64,000 nt of DNA from Acidithiobacillus sp. HP-2 (GTDB taxonomy: Bacteria; Pseudomonadota; Gammaproteobacteria; Acidithiobacillales; Acidithiobacillaceae), in assembly GCF_015100155.1 (NCBI RefSeq), contig NZ_JACKZA010000001.1:227796-291795 (forward strand). The letters are read 5' to 3'. Shown piece by piece: positions 1 through 9,361 of the stretch (its first letter is position 1; the number at the start of each line of letters is the position of its first letter). The position numbers and the translations under genes are program-made. Under the pieces are notes generated by a model, which worked only from the letters and a program-made list of their open reading frames with translations, was not told where the DNA came from and ran no database searches.

Positions 1-1131
1 TACCAAAGTGTGATCCGGCAGCTTCTCGCGTACCCCGCGCACAATAGGGGTGACTTGAAGTACATCACCACGAGCATAGCGCCTCTGCACAACAACACGA
101 GGACGGCACGGAGCTTCGCGCGGTTCCTCCAAGAGCATCAGATAATCCTCATCTTGATCCGGGTTGATCTGCTCCAGCGGGGTGATCCGTCCCGTATCGT
201 CCAAGGCATTTTCCTGAAACAACGGCCGCCCTTGGCGCCAGTAGCTGATCCGACCGAAATGTGGCTGCAGGAAGTCGCGAATGCGGCGGTAGTTCCACGC
301 GCTCCAATGATGGGGGTTGAGATGAAAGCCGTGCCAGCGTTCGCAAGGCAGCGACAACAGCATGCGCCCGCCCGGTGCAAGCTTACTCATGAGTGCGATC
401 AAAAAAGCTTCAGGATCGCCGGTATGCTCGACGGTCTCAAGCGAGAACACCCAGTCGAAGCTCGACTCCTCCAACTCCTCAAGGGGGCCAAGATGGAAGC
501 GAGCCCGACCCGGCGGGTTGATACGACGGGCCAGACCGACGGCCAGCGAATCAAGGTCGGCGCCAAGGTAGTCAGTTACACCGGGACGGCGTTCGAGTAA
601 CCATGCCGCGCCGTAGCCGGGGCCCGTGGCAACTTCGAGGACCCGACCTTCAGTGACGAGGCTATCGACCCATCGGTAGCGGTTGAGTACCTGTGCAGTC
701 GTCCAGTAGTTTTCCATCCCAGGGATCGAGCGACCATCAAGCATTTGCTGAACCGTACCGCCGAATGCCTCCTGGAACTCGCCGGTTACGATGACCTGTC
801 CCTGCTGCGGATTGCCCTTCCAGTGTTTCAGCACCTCGGTCGTGATACGCGCAAGAAGGATGTCTGGCCAGTCGGCGAAGCAATCGGGCCAGGTCAACCA
901 ACTGGCCGCATCATTGATCGGCAATGCCAACGCCGGAACCAGACGGCCGGATTTCGGTAGGTGGAAGTACAGATCAACGTGCGGTTGGGCCACGCCGTCG
1001 GCCAGCAGCACGTCGAAGCGGACGGTGCAGAGGTCAATTCGCTCTTGATTGAGGTCCCGCAGCGTGGCGCGGGAAAACAGTTGCCGCTGATCAAGCTGCG
1101 AGTCAAAGCTGAAGATACGCTGGGATTTCAA
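1..1131 (-). CDS. SAM-dependent methyltransferase-domain protein, C-terminus cut by window edge
   Basis: An open frame of 377 codons reads from a TTG at 1131 off the left edge. It has no in-frame ATG near its 5' end, and AGAGGG sits six bases ahead of the TTG. The first 150 or so residues match no domain I recognise. From about residue 163 a class I methyltransferase core appears: a glycine-rich SAM motif (VLEVATGPGYG), an acidic residue after the second strand (GADLDS), and a FDWVFSLETVEHT segment. It follows flgL by 28 bases on the same strand and reads GC-richer than the flagellar genes, so it may belong to a flagellin- or polysaccharide-modification cluster. The substrate is unknown. The part outside the window could carry a further domain such as a glycosyltransferase. 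Confidence 0.72.
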   Translation of the reverse strand, partial: MKSQRIFSFDSQLDQRQLFSRATLRDLNQERIDLCTVRFDVLLADGVAQPHVDLYFHLPKSGRLVPALALPINDAASWLTWPDCFADWPDILLARITTEVLKHWKGNPQQGQVIVTGEFQEAFGGTVQQMLDGRSIPGMENYWTTAQVLNRYRWVDSLVTEGRVLEVATGPGYGAAWLLERRPGVTDYLGADLDSLAVGLARRINPPGRARFHLGPLEELEESSFDWVFSLETVEHTGDPEAFLIALMSKLAPGGRMLLSLPCERWHGFHLNPHHWSAWNYRRIRDFLQPHFGRISYWRQGRPLFQENALDDTGRITPLEQINPDQDEDYLMLLEEPREAPCRPRVVVQRRYARGDVLQVTPIVRGVREKLPDHTLV

Positions 1132-1159
1132 GTGTCGCCCTCTTATATCACCGACTGGG

Positions 1160-2482
1160 TCACAGATATTGAAACAGACTCAACCCCTGCACCTGCACAA
1201 AGGCCTTCTGTGCAGCCTGCAACGCTGTCGAGCTTTCCTGAAACTGGGTAATCACCTGGGGGTAACTCACATCGGCAATATTACCCCGGTCGGTCTGGAA
1301 TTGCTGGGTCAGATTAGCATTCAGCGATTGCACACTCTGGGCCTGCTGGATGTTCGAACCAATTTGCGCCTGGGTACTCAGCAGCGTGGTCTGGAACTGG
1401 TTCAAATTTGCCAGGGCATTACTAATGTTTTGTGAGCGACTCGTGTTAGCACCTGGAGAACCGGCACTACCAGTAAAGGCGGCAATCAGATCACTGAACG
1501 TCTGAAAAATGCTTTGGGGCTTTGCCGCAGCCAAAGTAAATTGGGCGGTCTGTCCCGATACCGGCTGCCCATTGGTCGAGACCGTCATAAAGGGGCTGCC
1601 GCCCAAGGTGCCGGGTATGTTAATGCTTTGTCCGGGAGTATAAGTGCCGCTGACAACGGTGCCGGCGCTGGCAGTCCATCCTGAACTGTCAACCGCACCT
1701 GTGCCACTGCTAACCGTATATGTCAGGCCGCTGGAAGTATTACTGATACTGACTTCGTATTGAGCATTATTGGCCACAAACTGGCTGTCTGCCGTCGCCT
1801 GATTCAGCACACTGCCCGGCCCTAAAGTGGTATTGCCTACATCCGTGGCTGTTGCTCCGGAAGTTGCCGGAATCAGATAATTACTGCCGGACGCCGTTAC
1901 CGAAAAAGTGCCATTTCCTGCCGGGATATTCATGAAAATCGCATTACCCGCCTGAGAAACAGGCGTTGTCAGTCCCGGGCCGATTTGCATGGTTTTCTGG
2001 CTGGAATCGCCCATGTATTGAACAGTGCCATCACTCTGTAGCTGAAATGGCGGCGTCTGGGCATTGGACCCGCCATAGATATAAGTACCATTGGCATCCT
2101 GCGTATTGGCCAATTGCACCAGTTGCTGCAAATTTCCCTGCATGGTCGTTACAGCATTTTGCAGGTCATTGGAATTGACCGTGGCATTATTCATCTGCAC
2201 CGCCAGTTGCTGCACCTGATTCATCAGGGTGCCGACACTTTGCAAGGTACTGGAACTCATACTGAGTCCCTGCTGAGCGTAAGTATTACTTTGTTGATAG
2301 CTACCCAGATTGGCAATTTTGGTATTGAGATTCAAAACCTGAGCATTACCCACAGGATCGTTGGTAGGGTTGATCAGCGCATTGCCGGTGGACAGTTGCT
2401 GCGAAAGATTATTCAGCGTACTTTGTTGGTTCAACAAGGAATACAGGCTGCTTTGGTAAAATTCCTGGGTGCTGACGCGCAT
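1160..2482 (-). CDS. flgL: Flagellar hook-filament junction protein FlgL (HAP3)
   Basis: FlgL joins the hook-associated ring made by FlgK to the filament. The 440-residue product begins MRVSTQEFYQSS and has a long coiled N-terminal segment rich in Gln, Asn and Ser, including NPTNDPVGNAQ, typical of flagellin-like proteins. It ends in a matching helical segment (QFQESSTALQAAQKAFVQVQ). The central part is low-complexity Ser/Thr/Gly, as expected of a variable surface domain. It is somewhat longer than the roughly 320-residue enteric protein. It lies 10 bases after flgK as the last recognisable flagellar gene of the minus-strand run. Confidence 0.94.
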   Translation of the reverse strand: MRVSTQEFYQSSLYSLLNQQSTLNNLSQQLSTGNALINPTNDPVGNAQVLNLNTKIANLGSYQQSNTYAQQGLSMSSSTLQSVGTLMNQVQQLAVQMNNATVNSNDLQNAVTTMQGNLQQLVQLANTQDANGTYIYGGSNAQTPPFQLQSDGTVQYMGDSSQKTMQIGPGLTTPVSQAGNAIFMNIPAGNGTFSVTASGSNYLIPATSGATATDVGNTTLGPGSVLNQATADSQFVANNAQYEVSISNTSSGLTYTVSSGTGAVDSSGWTASAGTVVSGTYTPGQSINIPGTLGGSPFMTVSTNGQPVSGQTAQFTLAAAKPQSIFQTFSDLIAAFTGSAGSPGANTSRSQNISNALANLNQFQTTLLSTQAQIGSNIQQAQSVQSLNANLTQQFQTDRGNIADVSYPQVITQFQESSTALQAAQKAFVQVQGLSLFQYL

Positions 2483-2492
2483 GCTGTTCTCC

Positions 2493-4514
2493 TTATAGAG
2501 CCTGTATCAATGACTGAAACAAGGTACTGCCCACAGAAATGGCTTTCGCCGCCGCCTGATAGGCCTGCTGATACTGAATCAGACTGGCTGCCTCTTGATC
2601 CAGATTCACGCCGGAAACCGCTTGCTGCGAGGCTTGGGCCGACTGCAAAACCGTGAGCTGGGCCTGGGCATTATTCTGAGCCTGTGCTGCCTGATTGGTC
2701 ACCTGAGTGAGTAATTGCGCGGCATTATCATTGAAGGTGGCCGTTCCATTGTTCAAAACTTTGCTGGTGGCCAGCGCTGCCATCGCCTGGGCATTGCCGT
2801 TACTCCCCGCCCCACCGGGATTCAAGGTAAACGCATCGCCGGAAGCCGCCAGGGTGCCACTGAGATTCACTTGCCAATAACCGCCTGTAGGGTTGGGGTA
2901 CGGGATGTCGATGAGCGTACCGGAACCACCCAGGCTGACAGTTCCAGAACCTATCACCAAACCAGTGCCCAACCCGGAAGAAATCTGGAAGGTCGCCGAA
3001 CCTCCCTGACTGGCACCACTGGTCATGGTGATCTGCAAATTAGTCGGAAATGACGATATGTCGCTAGGGGGGACTCGCACGCCGGCGGCATCGCTGACAT
3101 ATTGTCCGGCAGAAAGGGTCATATTACCCAGATTATTATTCTGCAGACTGCCGCTGACTAACATGCCGGGGCTACTTACAAACGGACTGGCGGCTGCGAT
3201 GCCCGCAGGATCAGTCAGCACCGTCTGCATACCTACGGCACCCTGACGCGTCGGCTCTACCAGAAAGCTGTCCCCTGCTGCCGCAGTTCCGGACACCTGC
3301 AACTGGAATCCTACCCCGGAAAAATTCAGGCTCGTCGTACTCGCACCCGAAGATACAGAACCAGAAGTGCTTGCCACCGTTGCTCCCGTACTGCGGTCTT
3401 GCAAAGTCCATAAGAAACCTGAGCTTTTGGTCAAAATATAATCATTGCCGCTCAGATTTCCGACGTTGGTAATGGTGCCCAGCACCGAAGCAGCGCCACT
3501 ACTGTTATGTGTATTTGCGAATACCTGCACCGCACCTGTGCTGAACAAGGCTGAACCGCTGCTACCGTTGAGATTCAAACCCTGCGCCTGCTGGGCATTC
3601 AAGGCCGAGGCAATACCATCTGCCAAAAGTCCCAAGCCATTTTCAGCAGGGTTCAACGATTGACTGCGGAATTGCAATAATCCGCCCAGGGTTCCACCAG
3701 TGAGGCTTTTGGAGATATCCGCGCCGTTGTTGGCATAACCTACATCCAGAGTTTGCTGGTTATATGGGCTACTCTGGGTCTGCAGGGCAAACGATTGACC
3801 ACCCGCCACCAACACCTGTCCATTACTCAGAAAAACACTGAGCTGGGAATTCTGCTGTTTAAGAACCTGCACACCCACCTGACCATTTAATTCGGTAATC
3901 AGATGATCGCGCTGATCCAGTAAATCATTGGGTGACCCGTTGGGATTACCCTGCGCGGCAGAAATCTGGACATTCAATTGTGCAATCTGCTTGCTGATGC
4001 TGTTGATCTGGTCAACGGACTGGGTAATCTGCTGATTCACCCCGCTGCCTACGCTGGCCAACTGCTGTCCCAATGACTGAAATGTCTGGCTGAGGGTCTG
4101 TGCATTGCTGAGCATACTCTGGCGGGCGGGAATATCATCCGGGCTGGCCGCCACTTGCGCGACCCCGGAAAAAAACTGGCTGACCTGGGAGCTGACGCCG
4201 CCATTATTGAGCATACCCAGGATATTCTGGAGGGAGCTGGATAAACTGGCCTGTCCGCTTGCGCTGGCACTGGCCGTCCAGACCTGACCCTGTAAAAAGC
4301 TGCTGTAACTGCGTTGCACGGAATCGACCTGAGTACCGTTTCCGTAATAAAGGCCGCCAATAGCGGTAGGGATAGCCGTTGACTGCAAAGCACTTTGTTG
4401 ACTGTATCCGGGCGTATTTACATTGGCAATATTGTCCCCAACCACCTGCAAGGCAGATTGGGCAGCTTGCAAACCGGTCAATGCATTATTCACCAGCCCA
4501 CTGATTCCAGACAT
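2493..4514 (-). CDS. flgK: Flagellar hook-associated protein FlgK (HAP1)
   Basis: FlgK is the first hook-filament junction ring. The 673-residue product starts with the conserved rod/hook-family N-terminus (GLVNNALTGLQAAQSALQ, then NIANVNTPGYSQQ) and ends with the matching helix (GVNLDQEAASLIQYQQAYQAA), which together form the discontinuous D0/D1 core. The middle is a large Ser/Gly/Thr-rich variable domain, making it longer than the roughly 550-residue enteric protein. It lies two bases after a small FlgN-like gene, which would fit a local export chaperone. Confidence 0.96.
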   Translation of the reverse strand: MSGISGLVNNALTGLQAAQSALQVVGDNIANVNTPGYSQQSALQSTAIPTAIGGLYYGNGTQVDSVQRSYSSFLQGQVWTASASASGQASLSSSLQNILGMLNNGGVSSQVSQFFSGVAQVAASPDDIPARQSMLSNAQTLSQTFQSLGQQLASVGSGVNQQITQSVDQINSISKQIAQLNVQISAAQGNPNGSPNDLLDQRDHLITELNGQVGVQVLKQQNSQLSVFLSNGQVLVAGGQSFALQTQSSPYNQQTLDVGYANNGADISKSLTGGTLGGLLQFRSQSLNPAENGLGLLADGIASALNAQQAQGLNLNGSSGSALFSTGAVQVFANTHNSSGAASVLGTITNVGNLSGNDYILTKSSGFLWTLQDRSTGATVASTSGSVSSGASTTSLNFSGVGFQLQVSGTAAAGDSFLVEPTRQGAVGMQTVLTDPAGIAAASPFVSSPGMLVSGSLQNNNLGNMTLSAGQYVSDAAGVRVPPSDISSFPTNLQITMTSGASQGGSATFQISSGLGTGLVIGSGTVSLGGSGTLIDIPYPNPTGGYWQVNLSGTLAASGDAFTLNPGGAGSNGNAQAMAALATSKVLNNGTATFNDNAAQLLTQVTNQAAQAQNNAQAQLTVLQSAQASQQAVSGVNLDQEAASLIQYQQAYQAAAKAISVGSTLFQSLIQAL

Positions 4515-4516
4515 GA

Positions 4517-4873
4517 TTACGCACTCCCCAATGAACGGCCCGTATATTCCCCACTACCATAAACAATTCCGGCTTGTTGACGCAGCATAACCAGAGCCTC
4601 CCCTAAACCTGAACCGGCAACCCGCAAGGCATGATCCAGGGCGCTGTAACTTTCCTGAAGTGCCAATACCGCCTCACTAAGTTCTACTGAATTCGCAACC
4701 TTTTGATTACTTGCGCGAAGCGCCAATAGACGCTTTCCCAAACGTTCGGGGGCATCAGCCTTGGGCATGGGTTGGGTCCAGTCACCACGAGCAAGCCACT
4801 GCCTTTGCTCTTCAAAGGTAGTCGTTAATTGCATAACGGTTTCCAGTTCCTGCGCCAACGATTGACCATCCAT
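4517..4873 (-). CDS. Small FlgN-like helical protein, putative FlgK/FlgL chaperone
   Basis: A 118-residue, mostly helical, acidic and Leu/Gln-rich product begins MDGQSLAQELETV. ATG at 4873 is preferred over one at 4918 because the upstream ATG lacks any ribosome-binding sequence, whereas CGGAGA lies ahead of 4873. The helical content, size and position directly before flgK resemble FlgN-type export chaperones (an ALRASNQKVANSVELSEAV segment recalls the conserved central helix), but the match is weak. A clearer FlgN lies at 13613-14002, so this would be a second copy or a different local chaperone. Function is inferred from position and composition. Confidence 0.5.
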   Translation of the reverse strand: MDGQSLAQELETVMQLTTTFEEQRQWLARGDWTQPMPKADAPERLGKRLLALRASNQKVANSVELSEAVLALQESYSALDHALRVAGSGLGEALVMLRQQAGIVYGSGEYTGRSLGSA

Positions 4874-4933
4874 ATTTCGATTATGTCTCCGCACTATTCC
4901 ACTTTCAGATAACGGCACAAAAAGGCATAAGGT

Positions 4934-5896
4934 TTAGCCGTCTGCCTTAGCAACCGACACGCCTCCCATCACTTCTTGCATGAGCGGGCTATCAGCCACT
5001 GCCACCAGCTTGTTCGCATATTGCGGATCAGTCGCATAACCTCCTTGCTGCAAGGCTTCAGCAAATCCGGCAATATTGTTACCCTGCCCTAATGCCCCGC
5101 GATAACGGGGGTTATTCATCAACAAACTGGCGTAATTACGCACACTGTCCCCGACCGACTGGTAAGCGCGAAAAGCAGCATTTTCCACTTCATTCACGCC
5201 GTTTTCGAATTCGTGCGTCAGACTATCCACCGAACTGCCCAGCCAGGAACCGCCCCCCTTGATGCCGAAAAGATTGTTACCGGCCACATGACTCCCCCAA
5301 CCGGTTTCCAGGGCGGCCTGGGCAATAATGGCCGTGGGTGCCACACCCAACTTCTGTGCCGCTGCCTGCACGGCAGGCAGTATGGATTGCACAAAGGACT
5401 TGGCTTGTTCCAGAAGACTCTGCGAAGGCTTGGCCCAGCTTGCCGAAGTCATGACCGGAGCTGATAAGGCCGCATTACGGGCGGGCATGGTCATCGCCTT
5501 GTCCCCGGCCGGTGATGCGTTCTGCTTACCCCAATGAAGGTTGTAACGCGTAGCAATTTCCTTGGCCAGGGTCTGGGCAATACCTATGCCCTGCCCCTGA
5601 CTGACGGTTTGCGCAATCTGCTGGTTAAACAGAGACTTCAGCATAGGCCCGGAATTTTTTCCAGTTAAATCAGAACCGAAAGAAGTGGCCGACATGGACG
5701 AGAGCATCTCTTGCAGCAAAACGGCTTCAAACTGTTTGGCGACGGCCAGAATGGTTTTTGGATTGTGGGCTTGGGCCTCACTACGCAACTGGTTCAGTCC
5801 GGAAAAGTTGAGGGCGTCACTGGCAGTAGCTGCCGCAGCCTGTGGACCAACCTCCGCAGAGCGCGTTGTAGCTGTGAGATTGATGGCAGCACTCAT
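4934..5896 (-). CDS. flgJ: Flagellar rod-capping protein and peptidoglycan hydrolase FlgJ
   Basis: FlgJ caps the growing rod and opens the murein so the rod can cross the periplasm. The 320-residue product has the two usual parts: an N-terminal rod-binding domain (AKQFEAVLLQEMLSSM, around residues 50-65) and a C-terminal glucosaminidase domain from about residue 160. The latter holds the catalytic Glu in QAALETGWGSH and the NNLFGIKGG signature. Its ATG overlaps the flgI stop codon by four bases, which suggests translational coupling. Confidence 0.95.
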   Translation of the reverse strand: MSAAINLTATTRSAEVGPQAAAATASDALNFSGLNQLRSEAQAHNPKTILAVAKQFEAVLLQEMLSSMSATSFGSDLTGKNSGPMLKSLFNQQIAQTVSQGQGIGIAQTLAKEIATRYNLHWGKQNASPAGDKAMTMPARNAALSAPVMTSASWAKPSQSLLEQAKSFVQSILPAVQAAAQKLGVAPTAIIAQAALETGWGSHVAGNNLFGIKGGGSWLGSSVDSLTHEFENGVNEVENAAFRAYQSVGDSVRNYASLLMNNPRYRGALGQGNNIAGFAEALQQGGYATDPQYANKLVAVADSPLMQEVMGGVSVAKADG

Positions 5897-7020
5897 ATGA
5901 CTTCCAGTTGCGCGTGCAAGGCACCGGCCGCTTTCATGGCCTGCAAAATGGCAATCAAGTCTGTAGGCGTTGCTCCCACCGCATTGAGAGCACGAACCAC
6001 CGCTTCCAGACTGACTCCCGGTTCAAACATCAACAACTTCGCCTGGGGTTGCTGAACTTTCACATTGGCCTGCGGCGCCACCACTGTCTGCCCCGCGCCC
6101 AGGGGATTGGGCTGACTGACCAGATACTTCTGGGAAATGGTCACGGATAAATTGCCATGAGCCACTGCACAGGCACCCAGCGTGACATTTTGTCCTAACA
6201 CGACCGTACCGCTGCGGGCATCAATAACCACCTTGGCCAGTGGTGTTTCGGGACTGACATCCAGGTTTTCTATTTGCGACAGAAAATTGACCCGCGCCCC
6301 GGGCGAACCGGGTGCATTGACCCGTATTTCTCCGGCGTTCAGTGCTTCTGCTACCCCATATCCCAGCTGCTGATTGATGACATTGGCAATACGTGCCGCC
6401 GTCGTAAAACTCGGATTATGCAATTCGAGCATCATCGGCCCCGCCTGATCAAAACCCGACGAAACAGACCGCTCCACATTGGCCCCGTTGGGAATGGTTC
6501 CAGCCGTAGTGATATTTACCTGTGCCGAGGAGCCGTTACTGCTGGCACCGAAACCGCTGACAATCAGGTTTCCCTGAGCTACTGCATAAGTCTGTCCATC
6601 GGCGCCCTTCAAGGGCGTCATGAGCAAGGTCCCTCCCGCCAGACTACTGGCATTACCCACAGCAGAAACGGTCACGTTGATGGTTTGTCCCGGTTGCGCA
6701 AAAGGCGGCAGGTGTGCGGTCACAATCACTGCAGCCACATCTTTGGGTTGCAGGTTGGTGGCAACAGAGGCGGGTAAATTGATCCCCAAACGCTGAAACA
6801 TATTGAGCAGAGACTGGGTGGTATAAGGTACCTGCGTAGCTTGATCGCCCGTACCATTCAGCCCGACTACCAAACCATAACCGACCAGCTGGTTGCTGCG
6901 CACCCCGCCTACCGACACCAGATTGCGGATTGTTTCGGCCTGGGCGGAAAACAATCCGGTAAATGTCATCATGACCAGCATCAAGATGATTGCAGAAGAT
7001 GATCGCAAGAGCTTGGGCAT
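5893..7020 (-). CDS. flgI: Flagellar P-ring protein FlgI
   Basis: FlgI forms the periplasmic P-ring that acts as a bushing for the rod. The product is 375 residues from ATG 7020, which has AGGA about eight bases upstream; a start at 7044 would overlap flgH. A Sec signal peptide (MPKLLRSSSAIILMLVMM, cleaved after SAQA) is followed by the family's opening ETIRNLVSVGGVRSNQL and VGYGLVVGLNGTGD. The C-terminus MKAAGALHAQLEVI is also typical. It lies between flgH and flgJ as usual. Confidence 0.96.
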   Translation of the reverse strand: MPKLLRSSSAIILMLVMMTFTGLFSAQAETIRNLVSVGGVRSNQLVGYGLVVGLNGTGDQATQVPYTTQSLLNMFQRLGINLPASVATNLQPKDVAAVIVTAHLPPFAQPGQTINVTVSAVGNASSLAGGTLLMTPLKGADGQTYAVAQGNLIVSGFGASSNGSSAQVNITTAGTIPNGANVERSVSSGFDQAGPMMLELHNPSFTTAARIANVINQQLGYGVAEALNAGEIRVNAPGSPGARVNFLSQIENLDVSPETPLAKVVIDARSGTVVLGQNVTLGACAVAHGNLSVTISQKYLVSQPNPLGAGQTVVAPQANVKVQQPQAKLLMFEPGVSLEAVVRALNAVGATPTDLIAILQAMKAAGALHAQLEVI

Positions 7021-7031
7021 CTGTTTTTTCC

Positions 7032-7793
7032 TCAGAAAGGCCATAGCGACAGGAAAAAGCGCGCCAGCCAGGGCATTCGTGCGGCCGAGTAAATGCTGCC
7101 ATTGCCGCTATATTCCACACGCGCATCGGCAATTTGCGTGGATAAAATGGTATTTTGTGGCGTCACATCAGCCGGCCGCACCACTCCCGCGACCCGGATA
7201 TACTCATGCCCACCATTGAGCAGCACTTCTTTGGAACCCTCAATGACCAGATTCCCATTGCCCTGCACCCTCACTACCGTTACTTCCAGAGTGGCGGTAA
7301 AAGTATTGCTTTGGGTAGTTGCACCGGAGCCCCCAAATTTCTGGACACTGTTTGCCCCCATACTGGGGCTGAAGGCTTTACCAGCCACGCTACCAAAAGC
7401 AGGGGTGATCCCAAAAAAGTTGGTCAGCGCTGCACTCAAGGAATCTGAAGAGTTAATGGCGGTATTGGTGTTGTTGCTGGCACTGGAGTTTTCCTGAATC
7501 AACACGGTAATCAGGTCGCCCACCCGATTGGCCCGGTTATCACTGAACAAAGAAACATTGGTACCCGCCTGCCAGATGGACCCGTTGGGGGCATGGGCCG
7601 CCAGTGATTCCGGTTCTGCGGGAATGGGTAAGGGTTTGAGCGGCTTGAGATCATGATGTCCCTGCAAGGTGGCGCAAGCCGTCAAGCCCAACACCAGCAT
7701 CATCAAGAAACCCAGACGCAGCAAAACCATCCAGATTTTTCCGTAGGAGAATGGAAAATGCATGAGAACTTTGCGGATGGCTTGCGCAGTCAT
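7032..7793 (-). CDS. flgH: Flagellar L-ring lipoprotein FlgH
   Basis: FlgH forms the outer-membrane L-ring. The 253-residue product has a positively charged N-terminus, a hydrophobic stretch and a lipobox ending LTAC at about residues 37-40, so it should be lipidated and outer-membrane bound. Conserved parts include SLFSDNRANRVGDLITV and the C-terminal GNGSIYSAARMPWLARFF. GAGG lies nine bases ahead of the start. The N-terminal tail before the hydrophobic segment is longer than usual, so an internal ATG (residue 11 or 22) is possible. Confidence 0.94.
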   Translation of the reverse strand: MTAQAIRKVLMHFPFSYGKIWMVLLRLGFLMMLVLGLTACATLQGHHDLKPLKPLPIPAEPESLAAHAPNGSIWQAGTNVSLFSDNRANRVGDLITVLIQENSSASNNTNTAINSSDSLSAALTNFFGITPAFGSVAGKAFSPSMGANSVQKFGGSGATTQSNTFTATLEVTVVRVQGNGNLVIEGSKEVLLNGGHEYIRVAGVVRPADVTPQNTILSTQIADARVEYSGNGSIYSAARMPWLARFFLSLWPF

Positions 7794-7803
7794 GTTATCA
7801 GCC

Positions 7804-8589
7804 TCACAAATTCTGGGTGAGATACCCGAGCATGGAATCCGAAGTGGATACCGCCTTGCTGTTGATTTCGTAGGCGCGCTGCGTGGCGATCATATCCACC
7901 AATTCCGATACCACATTGACATTGGAGGATTCCAGGTAGCCCTGCTGCACAGAACCCAAACCATTGAGGGTGGGCTGTCCCGTTTGCGGCGCGCCGGAAG
8001 AACCCGTCTGCAAATAAAGGTTGTCGCCAATACTTTGCAAGCCGGTTGGATTAATAAAATTGGCGAGCTGGATGGTACCCACTTGCTGAGGTTGAGCTTG
8101 CCCCGGCAGCACTACCGACACGGTCCCATCGCTACCAATCGTAATGCTTTGGGCATTGGGTGGAATGGTTACTGGTGGCTGCAACAGATAACCGTTGGAG
8201 GTGACCAGTTGTCCCTGATTATTCATCTGAAATGTACCATCCCGGCTGTAAGCAATGGTCCCGTTGGGCTGCATGATCTGGAAAAAGCCCTGGCCATTGA
8301 TCCCCACATCCAGCGCGTTACCGGTCTGAGTCAAATTGCCCTGGGTCATCAGGCGCTCCGTAGAAACCACGCGCACCCCGGTGCCAAGCTGAAGTCCTGA
8401 GGGATATTGGGTAGTCTGCGAAGACTGCGCACCCGGTTGCCGCAGATTCTGGTAGAGCAAATCCTGAAAAACCGCACGAGACTGCTTGAATCCGGTGGTG
8501 TTGACGTTCGCCAGGTTGTTGGCGATAACGTCCATTTTGGTCTGCTCACCCTCCAGGCCAGTTGCTGCTACATAAAGAGAACGCATCAT
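7804..8589 (-). CDS. flgG: Flagellar distal rod protein FlgG
   Basis: FlgG builds the distal rod. The 261-residue product is of standard length, starts [16 protein letters not shown], carries the rod/hook signature [13 protein letters not shown] near residue 25-37, and ends with [20 protein letters not shown], which packs with the N-terminal helix. It lies 20 bases after flgF and 10 before flgH. Confidence 0.97.
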   Translation of the reverse strand: MMRSLYVAATGLEGEQTKMDVIANNLANVNTTGFKQSRAVFQDLLYQNLRQPGAQSSQTTQYPSGLQLGTGVRVVSTERLMTQGNLTQTGNALDVGINGQGFFQIMQPNGTIAYSRDGTFQMNNQGQLVTSNGYLLQPPVTIPPNAQSITIGSDGTVSVVLPGQAQPQQVGTIQLANFINPTGLQSIGDNLYLQTGSSGAPQTGQPTLNGLGSVQQGYLESSNVNVVSELVDMIATQRAYEINSKAVSTSDSMLGYLTQNL

Positions 8590-8609
8590 GATTTATTGCT
8601 CCTCATTGT

Positions 8610-9350
8610 TCATGACAGAACCAGCAATTGATTGGCACTTTGCCGATCCTGGGAAATGGTCTGCATCAACTTGGTCTGCATGTCGAACTGGCGGGTATCT
8701 TCGAGCATCTGGATCATCGCATTGACCGGATTCACATTACTGCCTTCCAGCGCTCCAGGCTCAAGCACCACATTGCCATCTTCAGCTGCCGGTTTGCCGT
8801 CGCTATTCTGAAATAGTCCATCGGGATTTTTCTGCAAGCCTTTTTCAGAAGGATTCACCAGCTTGATCTGGTTGATTGTGACAATGGCATTAGGTTGACT
8901 GCCTACCGGCACCCCGGAAATCACCCCATCACTACCAATGACCAGAGACTGCATCGGCGGCAGAGAAATAGGTGAGCCATTCACACCCAGCACCGGATGC
9001 CCGGTCGCGGTCATAAGGATACCCTGGCCGTTGAGTTGCAGATTCCCATCCCGGGTGTAAGCCTCCTTACCATCAGGCCCCTGAACAGTCAGCCAGCCCT
9101 GGCCATTCACTGCCACGTCCAGAGGCCGTCCGGTATGCACTACGGGGCCAGATTGAAAATCCACACTGGGGGTTTCCGTAGCGGTGTAGGCGCGGGTCGG
9201 TAAACCTTGCCCATATACCGGCAAGGCGCTGAACTGGGCCTCATCCGCACGATATCCGGTGGTATTGGCACTAGCCAGATTGTTCGCCGTAACCGTCTGC
9301 TTTTGCAGAATGGCATTGGCGCCACTCATGGCAATGTAAAGGGTATCCAT
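8610..9350 (-). CDS. flgF: Flagellar proximal rod protein FlgF
   Basis: FlgF is one of the proximal rod proteins. The 246-residue product opens with MDTLYIAMSGANAILQ, then NNLASANTTGYRADE, and closes with EGSNVNPVNAMIQMLEDTRQF and QANQLL. The length and both terminal motifs match the family. It sits between flgE (11 bases upstream) and flgG in the normal order. Confidence 0.95.
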   Translation of the reverse strand: MDTLYIAMSGANAILQKQTVTANNLASANTTGYRADEAQFSALPVYGQGLPTRAYTATETPSVDFQSGPVVHTGRPLDVAVNGQGWLTVQGPDGKEAYTRDGNLQLNGQGILMTATGHPVLGVNGSPISLPPMQSLVIGSDGVISGVPVGSQPNAIVTINQIKLVNPSEKGLQKNPDGLFQNSDGKPAAEDGNVVLEPGALEGSNVNPVNAMIQMLEDTRQFDMQTKLMQTISQDRQSANQLLVLS

Positions 9351-9361
9351 GACTTATCCTC

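Noticed and set aside
10..600. 196-codon plus-strand frame at the left edge
   Set aside because: It is antisense to the methyltransferase-domain gene, whose frame carries real motifs; the plus frame has none.
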